Origin: Methylobacterium sp. R2-1
GTDB taxonomy: Bacteria; Pseudomonadota; Alphaproteobacteria; Rhizobiales; Beijerinckiaceae
Reading direction: 5' to 3'
Length of the DNA: 64,000 nucleotides
NCBI RefSeq assembly: GCF_014191355.1
Contig: NZ_JACHWM010000011.1
Location: forward strand, 124,001 to 188,000
Shown: piece after piece, positions 8,406 through 17,105 of the stretch
How the letters are laid out: each line of letters begins with the position of its first letter
Position numbering within the stretch: the stretch's first letter is position 1
Made by a program: the position numbers and the translations under genes
Notes under the pieces: generated by a model
Database searches by the model: none
Seen by the model: only the letters and a program-made list of their open reading frames with translations
What the model was told of the DNA's origin: nothing

Positions 8406-10109
8406 TCACTCTCCCGCCAGCGCCTTCTCACGGATGGCCGTGAGGCTCGTGCCCGGCGCGATCGCATCGACCGACATCTTCACGTGAATGATCGCCGGAC
8501 GCTGCGCCGCCAGGGCCTCCTCCAGAGCCGCCGGAAAATCCTCCGTCCGCTCGACCGTGAAGCCGACGCCGCCGAAGGCGCGGGCATAGGCCGCGAAATC
8601 CGGATTCACGAGGTCGGTGGCGCAGACACGGCCGGGAAAATCGCGCTCCTGATGCATCCGGATCGTGCCGTAGCTCGCATTGTCGGCGACGATGCAGACA
8701 AGGTTCAGGCCGTACTGCACCGCGGTCGCGAATTCCTGCCCGTTCATCAGAAAGTCGCCGTCGCCGTTGATCGAGATCACGGTGCGGTCGGGAAAGATCC
8801 GCTTCATCGCAACCGCCGCCGGCACGCCGTAGCCCATCGAGCCCGAGGTCGGCGCCATGTGGGTGGCGAGGCGGCGGAAGCGGTAGAAGCGGTGGATCCA
8901 GGCGGCGTAGTTGCCCGCGCCGTTGCACAGGACCGCATCCTCCGGCAGCGTCTCGCGCAGGTGCACCATCACCTGCCCGAGATTGACCGGGCCGGGCTGC
9001 GGCGTCGGGATCTGCGACCATGCCAGATACTCGGCATGGGCCGCGCGGGTCGCCTCCGACCACGGCAGGGCGTCCGGCGGCGGGAGCCGCGCCAGCGCCG
9101 CCGCCATCCGGGCCGGGGCGGCGGTGATGCCGAGATGCGGGACATAGACCCGGCCGAGTTCCTCCGAGCCGGGATGAATGTGAACGAGCCGGGTGCGGGG
9201 TGCAGGAATGTCGAGCAGCGAATAGGTCTGGCTCGCGACCTCGCCGAGACGGCCGCCGAGCACGATCATCAGGTCGGCGGCCTTCGCCCGCGCCACCAGC
9301 TTCGGGTTGGCGGCGAGCCCGAGATCGCCCGCGTAGTTCGGGTGGAGCGGGTCGAATAGCGGCAGCCGGCGGTAACTCGTGGCGACCGGCAGATCGAAGC
9401 TTTCGGCGAAGCGGCGGATGTCGGCATAGGCCCGCTCGCTCCAGCGGCTGCCGCCGAGCACGAGGAAGGGCCGCTCGGCCTCTGCCAGCAGGGCGGCGAG
9501 GCGCTCCAGATCCTCCGCGCCCGGCGCCGCCTCGACCGGCTCGAAGGGTGGGGCCAGTGGGCCCTCGGCCGTGTCTTTCAGCATGTCCTTGGGCAGCGCG
9601 ATCACCACCGGGCCCGGCCGGCCGCCAGTGGCGGTGTGGAAGGCGCGCGAGACGTATTCCGGCACCCGCGCCCCGGTCTCGATCTCGGTCGCCCATTTGG
9701 CGATCGGCCCGAAGGCGGCGCGGTAATCGACCTCCTGCCACGCCTCGCGGTCGCGCAAGGATCGCTCGATCTGCCCGACGAACAGGATCATCGGCGTCGA
9801 ATCCTGCTGGGCGATGTGGATGCCGGCGGACGCGTTGGTGGCGCCGGGCCCGCGGGTGACGAAGCAGATGCCGGGTTGTCCGGTCGCCTTGCCGTAGGCC
9901 TCCGCCATCATCGCCGCACCGCCCTCCTGGCGGCAGACGGTCAGCGCGATGCCCGATTCGTAGAGCGCGTCGAGCACCGGCAGGTAGCTCTCACCGGGCA
10001 CCGCGAAGACGTGGGTGACGCCGTTGGCCGCGAGTTGATCGACCAATGCCTGGGCAGCGTTCCGCCCGCTGCGGCGGGCGGGGAGGGCGGCGTCGAGGCT
10101 GTGGGACAT
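8406..10109 (-). CDS. Thiamine diphosphate-dependent enzyme (acetolactate synthase-like)
   Basis: A 567-residue protein with the three-domain ThDP enzyme layout. The catalytic glutamate lies in VCRQEGGAAMMAEAYG (N-terminal Pyr domain). A central Rossmann-like domain includes LGGRLGEV. The C-terminal PP domain contains GDGDFLMNGQEF followed by DNASYGTI, the GDG...N cofactor motif. It resembles acetolactate synthase large subunits and glyoxylate carboligase relatives, but no small regulatory subunit lies beside it. ATG 10109 (MSHSLDAALPARR) was chosen because 66 upstream in-frame residues look non-conserved. The reaction cannot be assigned beyond decarboxylation or ligation of a 2-oxo acid. Confidence 0.8.
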   Translation of the reverse strand: MSHSLDAALPARRSGRNAAQALVDQLAANGVTHVFAVPGESYLPVLDALYESGIALTVCRQEGGAAMMAEAYGKATGQPGICFVTRGPGATNASAGIHIAQQDSTPMILFVGQIERSLRDREAWQEVDYRAAFGPIAKWATEIETGARVPEYVSRAFHTATGGRPGPVVIALPKDMLKDTAEGPLAPPFEPVEAAPGAEDLERLAALLAEAERPFLVLGGSRWSERAYADIRRFAESFDLPVATSYRRLPLFDPLHPNYAGDLGLAANPKLVARAKAADLMIVLGGRLGEVASQTYSLLDIPAPRTRLVHIHPGSEELGRVYVPHLGITAAPARMAAALARLPPPDALPWSEATRAAHAEYLAWSQIPTPQPGPVNLGQVMVHLRETLPEDAVLCNGAGNYAAWIHRFYRFRRLATHMAPTSGSMGYGVPAAVAMKRIFPDRTVISINGDGDFLMNGQEFATAVQYGLNLVCIVADNASYGTIRMHQERDFPGRVCATDLVNPDFAAYARAFGGVGFTVERTEDFPAALEEALAAQRPAIIHVKMSVDAIAPGTSLTAIREKALAGE

Positions 10110-10521
10110 CGCTCGGATCTCGCTTGACGGCAGGACGTGTCCCGGTTCGGGACCGCTCCTCGGCCCATCCTCCGGTTCGTACCGGAACTGAACAGTTTCC
10201 GGCCAATCCGGCCGGGCCCTGGACTTGCACAGATGAGCCGCAAGGACAGGCAACGACATAGAGATGAACCGATAACGTCCGGTTTCAGAGTGACTCACAA
10301 AACTCACCGTCGCCGATCGTCTCTCGTCCGGGCGCGGCGCACCGGGACTTTCGTGGGAGACACGCGGCTAAATCGGGTCGGACAGGTTTCACGAAGCCCG
10401 ATTGCAGACCGCCGAACGGATTGCGGACCATGACTGCGCACCGGAGATCACCGACAGCCCGCTCGATGGCCGATCGAGGCGTCGTCTCCGCTCCTGCGCG
10501 CCGCAAGGGGCGGAGCGCGTG
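10110..10521. other. Intergenic region between ThDP enzyme and flavin reductase genes
   Basis: No gene recognised. An in-frame TTG at 10402 could extend the flavin reductase by 40 residues, but the added sequence is arginine-rich and unlike the family. The region should hold the two divergent promoters. A small imperfect dyad around GTGACTCAC (near 10290) is the only feature noted. Confidence 0.4.
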
Positions 10522-11043
10522 ATGGCCGCCGCCGCCCTTCTCCCTGCACCGTCCGCGGACGGGACACTGCTCAAACAGGCGATGCGCCGCCTCGTCGGGG
10601 GCGTGGTCGTCGTCACCGCCGGGATCGGCGACGATAGGGTCGGGTTGACCGCGACGTCGGCCATCTCGCTCTCGGTCGATCCGCCGACCATGCTGGTCTG
10701 CGTCAACCGTGCTTCCTCGGCCTGGCCGGTCATCGCCCGAAGGCGGCACTTCTGCGTCAGCATCCTCGGCGGAGGGCAGCAGGCGATTGCCGAGCGCTTC
10801 GCCGGCATCGGCGGCCTCAAGGGCGCCGCCCGCTATTTCGGCGCCGACTGGACTATCATGGCCTCGGGCGCGTCGGGCCTCACCGAAGCACGGGCCCTCG
10901 TCGATTGCACGCTGGACGAGGTGATCGAACGACACAGCCACGCCATCCTCCTCGGCGCGGTGCGCGAGGTCCGACTGAACCGGGCTGAGCGGCCCGCCCT
11001 GGCCTATGGCAGCGGCCGCTTCATCCGGATCTTACCGGAGTGA
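10522..11043 (+). CDS. Flavin reductase-like protein (HpaC/FMN-binding split barrel)
   Basis: A 173-residue protein of the flavin reductase domain family, which supplies reduced FMN or FAD to partner monooxygenases. The N-terminal MRRLVGGVVVVTAG, the LTATSAISLSVDPPTMLVCVN block and the HFCVSILGGGQQAIAERFAG segment match the HpaC type. ATG 10522 was chosen for its GGAG six bases upstream. It lies 185 bases before the carrier-protein cluster. The acyl-CoA-dehydrogenase-fold gene of that cluster could be its oxygenase partner, since two-component flavin monooxygenases share that fold. That partnership is inference. Confidence 0.8.
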   Translation: MAAAALLPAPSADGTLLKQAMRRLVGGVVVVTAGIGDDRVGLTATSAISLSVDPPTMLVCVNRASSAWPVIARRRHFCVSILGGGQQAIAERFAGIGGLKGAARYFGADWTIMASGASGLTEARALVDCTLDEVIERHSHAILLGAVREVRLNRAERPALAYGSGRFIRILPE

Positions 11044-11073
11044 GGGTCGGCCGAGACGGTCCGGCACCAAATG

Positions 11074-11093
11074 ATACGCAATACTGATCGTAT
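11074..11093. promoter_or_regulatory. AT-rich promoter region with dyad, upstream of the carrier-protein operon
   Basis: ATACG (11074-11078) and CGTAT (11089-11093) form an inverted repeat with a 10-base spacer, extended imperfectly by TG and TA. It sits in an unusually AT-rich stretch (about 11070-11180) within otherwise very GC-rich DNA. The spacing suits a dimeric regulator such as a LuxR- or TetR-type protein, but none is encoded next to it. Confidence 0.35.
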
Positions 11094-11228
11094 TAACCAA
11101 GGTCATACTTAACACCAATAAACACTTTTTATGCACAACCACTAAGAGTATCCAAAAACAAATATTGTATTGGGGCCGAAACGGTTACGGACCGACCCAG
11201 TCAGAACAGACCGAGGGAAGACCACACC

Positions 11229-11498
11229 ATGTCGCAAGCGGTGACAGCCAGCGTCGCGGATCGCACCATGGGCCTCGCCTACGCGATCGCCGCCCGCCAC
11301 GCGATCAAGCCGGAATTCGACCAAACGGACGCCCTGATCGATGTCGGGCTCTCCTCGCTCGATCTCGTCAACCTGATGGTCGCGGTCGAGGCGGAGTTCG
11401 ACATCATGATCCCGCCCGCGAGCCTCACGCCGAAGAACTTCTACTCGATCGAGACCATCGCCCGGATGGTCGAGAACGTGCGTAGCCCGAACGCCTGA
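11229..11498 (+). CDS. Acyl/aminoacyl carrier protein
   Basis: An 89-residue acidic carrier protein. The 4'-phosphopantetheine site reads DVGLSSLDLVNLM. The modified serine is Ser43, and the usual preceding Asp is Ser42. It begins the run that includes an amino acid:[carrier protein] ligase (12827), so it may be the acceptor of an amino acid rather than a fatty acyl chain. A second carrier protein lies at 14726. A purine-rich GAGGGAAGA precedes the ATG. Function in fatty acid synthesis is unlikely because no fab gene is nearby. Confidence 0.85.
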   Translation: MSQAVTASVADRTMGLAYAIAARHAIKPEFDQTDALIDVGLSSLDLVNLMVAVEAEFDIMIPPASLTPKNFYSIETIARMVENVRSPNA

Positions 11499-11576
11499 GC
11501 GGCGCTCCCCGACTTCCTCACGCACCCCCCTGACGTGCCGCCGGCCCGGCCGGCTTCAGTTCAACGGAGCCCCGCC

Positions 11577-12779
11577 ATGACCATGCAGCCGATGCCGCAG
11601 CCGGACGGCCTCGTCGGTGACGCCGCCGACCTCCTGACCCGCGCCGCCGCCGCTGCCGCGATCGCCGCTGCCCATGCGGACGCAGTGGACCGTGAGGGGC
11701 GCTTCCCCGAGGAAGCCGTCGCCGCGTTCCGTACGCAGCGCCTGCTGGGAGCCGCCGTGCCGATCGACCTCGGCGGGGAGGGCGCCTCGGTACGGACGCT
11801 CGCAGAAATCAGCTACGTGCTGGGGCGGGCCTGCGCCTCCGCGGCGATGATCTTCGCCATGCACCAGACCAAGGTCGCCTGCCTGATCCGGCACGGAAGC
11901 GGCGAGCCCTGGCAGGACGGCCTCCTGCGCCGCATCGCCGACGAACAGCTCCTGATGGCGTCCTCGACCACCGAGGGGCAGGGCGGCGGCAACGTCCGCT
12001 CCTCGTCCGCCGCGATCGAGTCGGACGGCGAGGCGGTCACCCTGGAACGGGCCGCCACCGTGATCTCCTACGGCGCGCAGGCCGATGGCGTCGTCACCGT
12101 CGCCCGCCGCTCGGCCGAGGCCGGAGCATCCGACCAGGTGCTCTGCGTCTTCCTGAAGGAGGATTACAGCCTGGAGCGCCTGAGCGGCTGGGAAACGCTC
12201 GGCATGCGCGGCACCTGCAGCAGCGGCTTCCGCCTCAAAGCCCGCGGCCTGCCTCAGCAGGTGCTCGCCGCCCGCTACGGTGACATCCACAACCAGACCA
12301 TGACACCGGTCTCGCACATCCTCTGGTCGAGCGCCTGGGCCGGGATCAGTGCCTCCGCCGTCGATCGCGCCCAGGCGTTCACCCGCACGGCGATGCGCGG
12401 CGCGGGCGGCGTCGCCCCGCCCGGCGCGTTGCATTACGCCCGGGCCGTCTCCAGCCTGAAACAGGCCCGCGCCCTCATCACCCAGGCCCTCGATACCTTC
12501 GAGAGTGCGCAAGGCGATCCGGCGGCGCTCGCCGGCCTCGACGTACAGACGGCGCTGACGATGCTCAAGGTCGAGGTCTCGGAACTGGCCGTTGCCACGG
12601 TGTCGAGCGCGCTGCGCGCCAACGGCCTCGCCGGCTACCGCCAGGACGGCGATTTCAGCGTCGGCCGGGCGCTGCGCGACATCCTCTCGGCGCCGATCAT
12701 GATCCACAACGACCGGATCGTGGCCAATCTGGCCACCGCGACGCTGATGTCACCGGTCGCCGCGTCGCTGAGCGCCTGA
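11577..12779 (+). CDS. Acyl-CoA dehydrogenase-fold flavoprotein
   Basis: A 400-residue protein of the acyl-CoA dehydrogenase superfamily. Helical N-domain, flavin-binding middle domain (MASSTTEGQGGGNVRSS, then ISYGAQADG, LGMRGTCSSGF) and helical C-domain (LRANGLAGYRQDGDFSVG) are present in order. Where typical dehydrogenases carry the base in IYEGTSEI, this protein reads IMIHNDRI, so the canonical catalytic glutamate appears absent. It may be a flavin monooxygenase of this fold, fed by the reductase at 10522, or a dehydrogenase acting on an aminoacyl-carrier thioester, as PltE-type enzymes do on prolyl-carrier protein. ATG 11577 has GGAG seven bases upstream. Confidence 0.8.
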   Translation: MTMQPMPQPDGLVGDAADLLTRAAAAAAIAAAHADAVDREGRFPEEAVAAFRTQRLLGAAVPIDLGGEGASVRTLAEISYVLGRACASAAMIFAMHQTKVACLIRHGSGEPWQDGLLRRIADEQLLMASSTTEGQGGGNVRSSSAAIESDGEAVTLERAATVISYGAQADGVVTVARRSAEAGASDQVLCVFLKEDYSLERLSGWETLGMRGTCSSGFRLKARGLPQQVLAARYGDIHNQTMTPVSHILWSSAWAGISASAVDRAQAFTRTAMRGAGGVAPPGALHYARAVSSLKQARALITQALDTFESAQGDPAALAGLDVQTALTMLKVEVSELAVATVSSALRANGLAGYRQDGDFSVGRALRDILSAPIMIHNDRIVANLATATLMSPVAASLSA

Positions 12780-12826
12780 CCCCAGCGCGCCGCACCAGCC
12801 CCCTCTGTGCCGAAGGACTGCCCGCC

Positions 12827-13759
12827 ATGAACATGCAAGTGATGAACGCGCCGGCCTCCCCGCCCGCGTCCGACCCGCTCGACGCTCTGTTCGACGCGAT
12901 GTTCAAGCCGATGAACGCGCAGGGCGTCTACGCCCGCACCGGCACCTACGAGTCGGCGGTGGAGGCGCTCGCTGCCTTCATCTCGGCCCGGCGCGAAGAC
13001 GGCACCGAAGTGTTCCGCTTCCCCCCGGTGATGAGCCGAGCGCATCTCGAGCGGCACGGCTACCTCAAGAGCTTTCCGAACCTTCTCGGCTGCGTCTCCT
13101 GCCTGGAAGGCAGCGAGGCAGAGATCCGCGCCTCGGCCGACAAACATCTGGAAGGCGGCGACTGGACCACCGGCCTCGAGACCGCTGACCTCGTGCTGAC
13201 CCCGGCCGCCTGTTACCCGGTCTACCCGATCGCCGCCGCCCGCGGCACGGTGCCGTCCACCGGCTACCGCTTCGACGTCGCCTGCGACTGCTTCCGCCGC
13301 GAGCCCTCGCGCCATCTCGACCGACTGCAATCCTTTCGGATGCGCGAATACGTCCGCATCGGCACGCCGGAGCAGATCGTCGCCTTCCGCGAGAGCTGGA
13401 TCGCGACCGCCGCTGCCATGGCCGACGAACTCGGCCTGCCCTACACGGTCGAGACCGCGAGCGATCCGTTCTTCGGACGGCTCGGCCAGATCATGGCCTT
13501 CAGCCAGCTCGAACAGGCCTTGAAGTTCGAGCTGCTGATCCCGCTCCGGGGGGCTGCTGCCGGCACCGCCTGCATGAGCTTCAACTATCACCGCGAGCAT
13601 TTCGGCACGACCTGGGGCCTGAACCTGGAGGACGGCGAGCCCGCCCATACCGGCTGCGTCGCCTTCGGCATGGACCGCCTCGCAGTCGCTCTGTTCGCCA
13701 CCCACGGTGAGAGCATCGACGCGTGGCCGGCCTCGGTCCGTTCGGCACTGAAGCTCTGA
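12827..13759 (+). CDS. Amino acid:[carrier protein] ligase (atypical seryl-tRNA synthetase homologue)
   Basis: A 310-residue class II aminoacyl-tRNA synthetase core without a tRNA-binding domain. Motif 2 is CDCFRREPS (155-161) with MREYV after it, and motif 3 is GCVAFGMDRLAVALF. Cys129, Glu174 and Cys277 fall where the zinc ligands of the characterised Bradyrhizobium aa:CP ligase lie (Cys131, Glu176, Cys279 as I recall, a constant offset of two). That family activates glycine or alanine as the adenylate and loads it on the phosphopantetheine of a small carrier protein. Two carrier proteins are encoded nearby, at 11229 and 14726. The preferred amino acid here is unknown. Confidence 0.88.
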   Translation: MNMQVMNAPASPPASDPLDALFDAMFKPMNAQGVYARTGTYESAVEALAAFISARREDGTEVFRFPPVMSRAHLERHGYLKSFPNLLGCVSCLEGSEAEIRASADKHLEGGDWTTGLETADLVLTPAACYPVYPIAAARGTVPSTGYRFDVACDCFRREPSRHLDRLQSFRMREYVRIGTPEQIVAFRESWIATAAAMADELGLPYTVETASDPFFGRLGQIMAFSQLEQALKFELLIPLRGAAAGTACMSFNYHREHFGTTWGLNLEDGEPAHTGCVAFGMDRLAVALFATHGESIDAWPASVRSALKL

Positions 13760-13782
13760 CACGAAGCGCCTGGAGCCGTCCG

Positions 13783-14739
13783 ATGCCGCTCGATCCGCAT
13801 GTCAGCCGCTTCCTCGACATGATGGCGCTTGGGAACTCGGACGGCATCACCCTCGATGCCCGCCGGGAGGGGTTGCGTGGGCTCGCCCGTCTCGCCGGGC
13901 TGACGGCCGAGAACGTCACCACCCGCGATATCGTCCTGCCCGGTCCGGGCGGACCGCTCGTCCTCCGGCTCTACGCGCCCGACGGCAGCGCGGGCGGCCC
14001 CGGCCTCGTCTACCTGCATGGCGGCGGCCTCGTGACCGGCGATCTCGACACCCATGAAGGGATCTGCCGGGTGCTCGCCGAGGCTGGCGGCCTCCGGGTC
14101 GTCTCGGTCGATTACCGGCTCGCACCCGAGCACCCTTTCCCGGCCGCCTTCGATGACGCGCTGGCGGCGACGGACTGGGTCGCCGCGCGGGCGGATGAAT
14201 TCGGGATCGATCCGGCACGGCTCGGCATCGGCGGCGATTCCGCTGGTGCCGGTCTCGCGGCACGGGTCTGCCAGGAGCGGCGCGGCGGCCCGATCCGGGC
14301 GCAGCTCCTGATCTGCCCGGTGCTCGACGTGCACGGGGCCTACCCCTCGCGCCGCGACTTCGCCCATGGATACTTCCTCGACGAGGCGACGATCCGGCGC
14401 GATCTCGCCGCCTGCGGGCCCGAGGCCGCCCCGCCGTCGCCCCGGCTCTCGCCCTTGCTCGAGGCGAACCTCGCCGGCCTGCCACCGGCTCGCATCCACA
14501 CCGCGGAGTTCGACCCCGTCCGTGACGAGGGCGCGGCTTATGCCGAGCGCCTGGAGCGGGCGGGGGTGGAGGTCGTCCACTCCGGCCATGCCGGCATGAT
14601 CCACTTCTTCTACGGCCTCGGGCGGCTGGTGCCGCGCGGCAAGCCGATCCTGTCCGACATCGCCCGCGACTTCGGCTCATGCCTGCGCCGCGCCCCGTTC
14701 CAACCCGCCTTTGAGGAGAGCTACCATGTCCCTGCGTGA
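13783..14739 (+). CDS. Alpha/beta hydrolase, hormone-sensitive lipase family
   Basis: A 318-residue HSL-type esterase. The oxyanion motif HGGG is at residues 79-82 and the nucleophile elbow GDSAG at 151-155 (Ser153). Asp244 (EFDP) and His274 (GMIHFF) complete the triad. It probably hydrolyses an ester or thioester, possibly releasing a product from one of the two carrier proteins flanking it, though that role is inference. ATG 13783 has GGAG upstream. The 3' end overlaps the start of the next carrier protein gene by 14 bp, which indicates translational coupling. Confidence 0.85.
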   Translation: MPLDPHVSRFLDMMALGNSDGITLDARREGLRGLARLAGLTAENVTTRDIVLPGPGGPLVLRLYAPDGSAGGPGLVYLHGGGLVTGDLDTHEGICRVLAEAGGLRVVSVDYRLAPEHPFPAAFDDALAATDWVAARADEFGIDPARLGIGGDSAGAGLAARVCQERRGGPIRAQLLICPVLDVHGAYPSRRDFAHGYFLDEATIRRDLAACGPEAAPPSPRLSPLLEANLAGLPPARIHTAEFDPVRDEGAAYAERLERAGVEVVHSGHAGMIHFFYGLGRLVPRGKPILSDIARDFGSCLRRAPFQPAFEESYHVPA

Positions 14740-14983
14740 GACCGTCTTTGCCGAGATCGCCGCCATCGCCGCCGAGCAGGAGAAGGCGATGCCGCCGATC
14801 ACCGACGAGCTCGTGATGCTCGACACCGAGTTCGACTCGCTCTGCTTCGCCCTGCTCGTGGCGCGGATGGAGGATCTCACCGGCGCCGATCCGTTCAGCG
14901 AGATGGACGCGTCCGACCTGCCGGTGACGGTGGGCGACCTCGTCGCGCTCTACGACCGCGCCGCGACCCGGCAGGCGGCCTGA
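14726..14983 (+). CDS. Second acyl/aminoacyl carrier protein
   Basis: An 85-residue acidic four-helix-type carrier protein with the phosphopantetheine site EFDSLCFALLV (Ser38). It differs clearly from the carrier protein at 11229, so the cluster encodes two distinct carriers. ATG 14726 is preceded by GAGGAG. It overlaps the esterase by 14 bp and ends six bases before the AMP-forming ligase, whose product it could carry. Confidence 0.78.
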   Translation: MSLRETVFAEIAAIAAEQEKAMPPITDELVMLDTEFDSLCFALLVARMEDLTGADPFSEMDASDLPVTVGDLVALYDRAATRQAA

Positions 14984-14988
14984 CCCCG

Positions 14989-16350
14989 ATGATCCTGCGC
15001 GAGAGACTTCTGGCGGCGGGCGGTCTCGACGGCCTGTTCCTGTCCGACCACCGCACCAAGAAAGATCTCGCCGGGATCGTCTCCGGCGAGCGTGAGCCCG
15101 CCGCGACCGCGGCGCTCGCCGGCCGCCGGGTGCTGCTCGCGGTCGGCGGGCAGATGGCGGCGGCCCGCGCCATGATCGCGCTCGACGGCCTCGCCGCCCG
15201 CCTTGCCCTCGTCCCCCCGAAGCTCGCGCCGGAGCACATCGCCCGGATCGCGTCGGATGCCGAAGCCGAGATCTGCGTCACCGATGCCGGGGGTCCTGCC
15301 CCCGACACGCTGGCGGGCCTGCCTTGCATCAGCGTGGACGACGCCAGCCGCGCCGCCGCGGAGACGCCGCGGGAGACCGAGTGGGCTTTGGCCACTTCCG
15401 GCACCACCGGCGCGCCGAAGCTCGTCGCCCACACCCTCGAAGGCTTGACCGGCGGCATCAACAAAGCCGCGGCGCCGGAGCCCGGCACCGTGTGGAGTAC
15501 CTTCTACGACATCCGCCGCTACGGCGGATTGCAGGTCTTCCTGCGGGCGATGCTCGGGCCGTCCTCGCTCGTGCTCTCCGACGCGGGCGAGCCGGTGCGC
15601 GATTATCTGATCCGCGTCGGCGCGGCCGGCGTCACCCACATCCTCGGCACGCCGTCGCACTGGCGCCTCGCCCTGATGAGCGCGGCGCTGGACCGGCTCG
15701 CGCCACGCTACGTGCGGCTGTCGGGCGAGATCGCCGACCAGAACATTCTCGACGCCTTGCGAGCCGCCTTCCCTGAATCGCGGATCGCCCACGCCTATGC
15801 CTCGACCGAAGGCGGCGTCGGCTTCACCGTCGAGGACGGTCAGGAGGGCTTTCCCGCCTCGCTCATCGGGACGCGCGCCGGCATCGAGATCACCGTGCGC
15901 GAAGACAGCCTCTTCGTGCGTTCCCCCCGCACCGGCCGGCGCTATCTGGGTGCGACGTCCGAGGCGCTGATCGCCGAGGACGGCTTCATCGACACCGGCG
16001 ACCTCGTGGAGCGTCGTGGCGAGCGCTACCACTTCCTCGGGCGTCGCAGCGGCGTGATCAATGTCGGCGGCGCCAAGGTGCAGCCGGAGGAGGTCGAGAC
16101 CGTCATCAACGTCTTCCCCGGCGTGTCGATGTCCCGTGTCCGCGCCCGGCCCAACCCGATCCTCGGCGCCGTGGTCGAGGCCGAGGTAGTGCTGCGCGCC
16201 GATGCCGGTGAGGACCGCATCGCGATCAAGAAGGCGATCATCGCCCATTGCCGCCCGCGCTTGGCCGGCCACAAGGTTCCGGCGAGCGTGACGTTCGTGG
16301 ATGCGCTGCCGATCACCTCGGGCGGCAAGCTGGTGCGGAGGGGCGCGTGA
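14989..16350 (+). CDS. AMP-dependent acyl ligase (ANL superfamily)
   Basis: A 453-residue adenylating enzyme, shorter at the N-terminus than ordinary acyl-CoA synthetases. The P-loop ALATSGTTGAPKLV, the adenylate motif YASTEGG, the hinge DTGDLVERRG and the C-terminal lysine loop TSGGKLVRRG are all present. It should activate a carboxylic acid and pass it to CoA or to the carrier protein encoded just upstream. Its stop overlaps the SDR start (GTGA), so the two are coupled. The substrate is not evident. Confidence 0.82.
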   Translation: MILRERLLAAGGLDGLFLSDHRTKKDLAGIVSGEREPAATAALAGRRVLLAVGGQMAAARAMIALDGLAARLALVPPKLAPEHIARIASDAEAEICVTDAGGPAPDTLAGLPCISVDDASRAAAETPRETEWALATSGTTGAPKLVAHTLEGLTGGINKAAAPEPGTVWSTFYDIRRYGGLQVFLRAMLGPSSLVLSDAGEPVRDYLIRVGAAGVTHILGTPSHWRLALMSAALDRLAPRYVRLSGEIADQNILDALRAAFPESRIAHAYASTEGGVGFTVEDGQEGFPASLIGTRAGIEITVREDSLFVRSPRTGRRYLGATSEALIAEDGFIDTGDLVERRGERYHFLGRRSGVINVGGAKVQPEEVETVINVFPGVSMSRVRARPNPILGAVVEAEVVLRADAGEDRIAIKKAIIAHCRPRLAGHKVPASVTFVDALPITSGGKLVRRGA

Positions 16351-17105
16351 GCGACGATCTCAAGGAGGATCTCAAGACCGGGCGCCTCGTCGTCGTCACG
16401 GGAGCGAGCCGCGGCCTCGGCCTCGCCACCGCCGCGACGCTTGCCGCCGACGGGTTTCGCGTGGTCGCGCTCGCCCGGCGCCCGAGCGAGGCGCTGGAGG
16501 CGGCGCAAGAAGCTGCCGCCCCCGGCCGGATCACCTTCATGGCCGCCGATCTCGGCGAGATCGACGCGCTTCAGCCGCTCGCCCAAAAAATCCGGGCCGA
16601 GCACGGCCCGGTCTACGGCCTCGTCAACAATGCGGCCCTCGGCACGCCCGGCCTGCTTACGACGATGCCGGCCTCGAAAATCGCCGAACTCGTCCGCCTC
16701 AACACCCTCGCGCCGATGGTGCTGACCAAGTACCTCGCCCGCGGGATGATGACGGCCGGCGCCGGCCGCATCGTCAATGTCAGCTCGATCATCGCCTTCA
16801 CCGGCTACAATGCGCTCTCGGTCTACGCAGCGACCAAGGCCTCGATGATCGGCTTCACCAAGTCGCTCGCCCGCGAGGTCGGGCGGCTCGGGGTCACCGT
16901 GAATGCGGTGGCGCCGGGTTTCATCGAGACGGCGATGACCGGCGAGATGGACGAGGTCGAGCGCGGACGCGTGGCCAACCGCAGCGCGCTCAAGCGGCTG
17001 GCCGAGCCGCAGGATGTAGCCGACGCCGTCGCCTACCTGATGTCGGACCGGGCCCGCAACGTCACCGGCACCGTGCTCACCATCGACGCCGGCAGCACCG
17101 CCTGA
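16347..17105 (+). CDS. Short-chain dehydrogenase/reductase (FabG-like)
   Basis: A 252-residue SDR. It has the nucleotide motif VTGASRGLG, the NNAA motif, the catalytic Ser (VNVSSIIAFTG) and YAATKAS, and the GFIETAMTG segment typical of FabG-like 3-oxoacyl reductases. GTG 16347 overlaps the ligase stop and has GGAGGG upstream. As the last gene of the carrier-protein cluster it may reduce a 3-oxo thioester on CP1 or CP2; other alcohol or ketone substrates are possible. Confidence 0.85.
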   Translation: MSDDLKEDLKTGRLVVVTGASRGLGLATAATLAADGFRVVALARRPSEALEAAQEAAAPGRITFMAADLGEIDALQPLAQKIRAEHGPVYGLVNNAALGTPGLLTTMPASKIAELVRLNTLAPMVLTKYLARGMMTAGAGRIVNVSSIIAFTGYNALSVYAATKASMIGFTKSLAREVGRLGVTVNAVAPGFIETAMTGEMDEVERGRVANRSALKRLAEPQDVADAVAYLMSDRARNVTGTVLTIDAGSTA

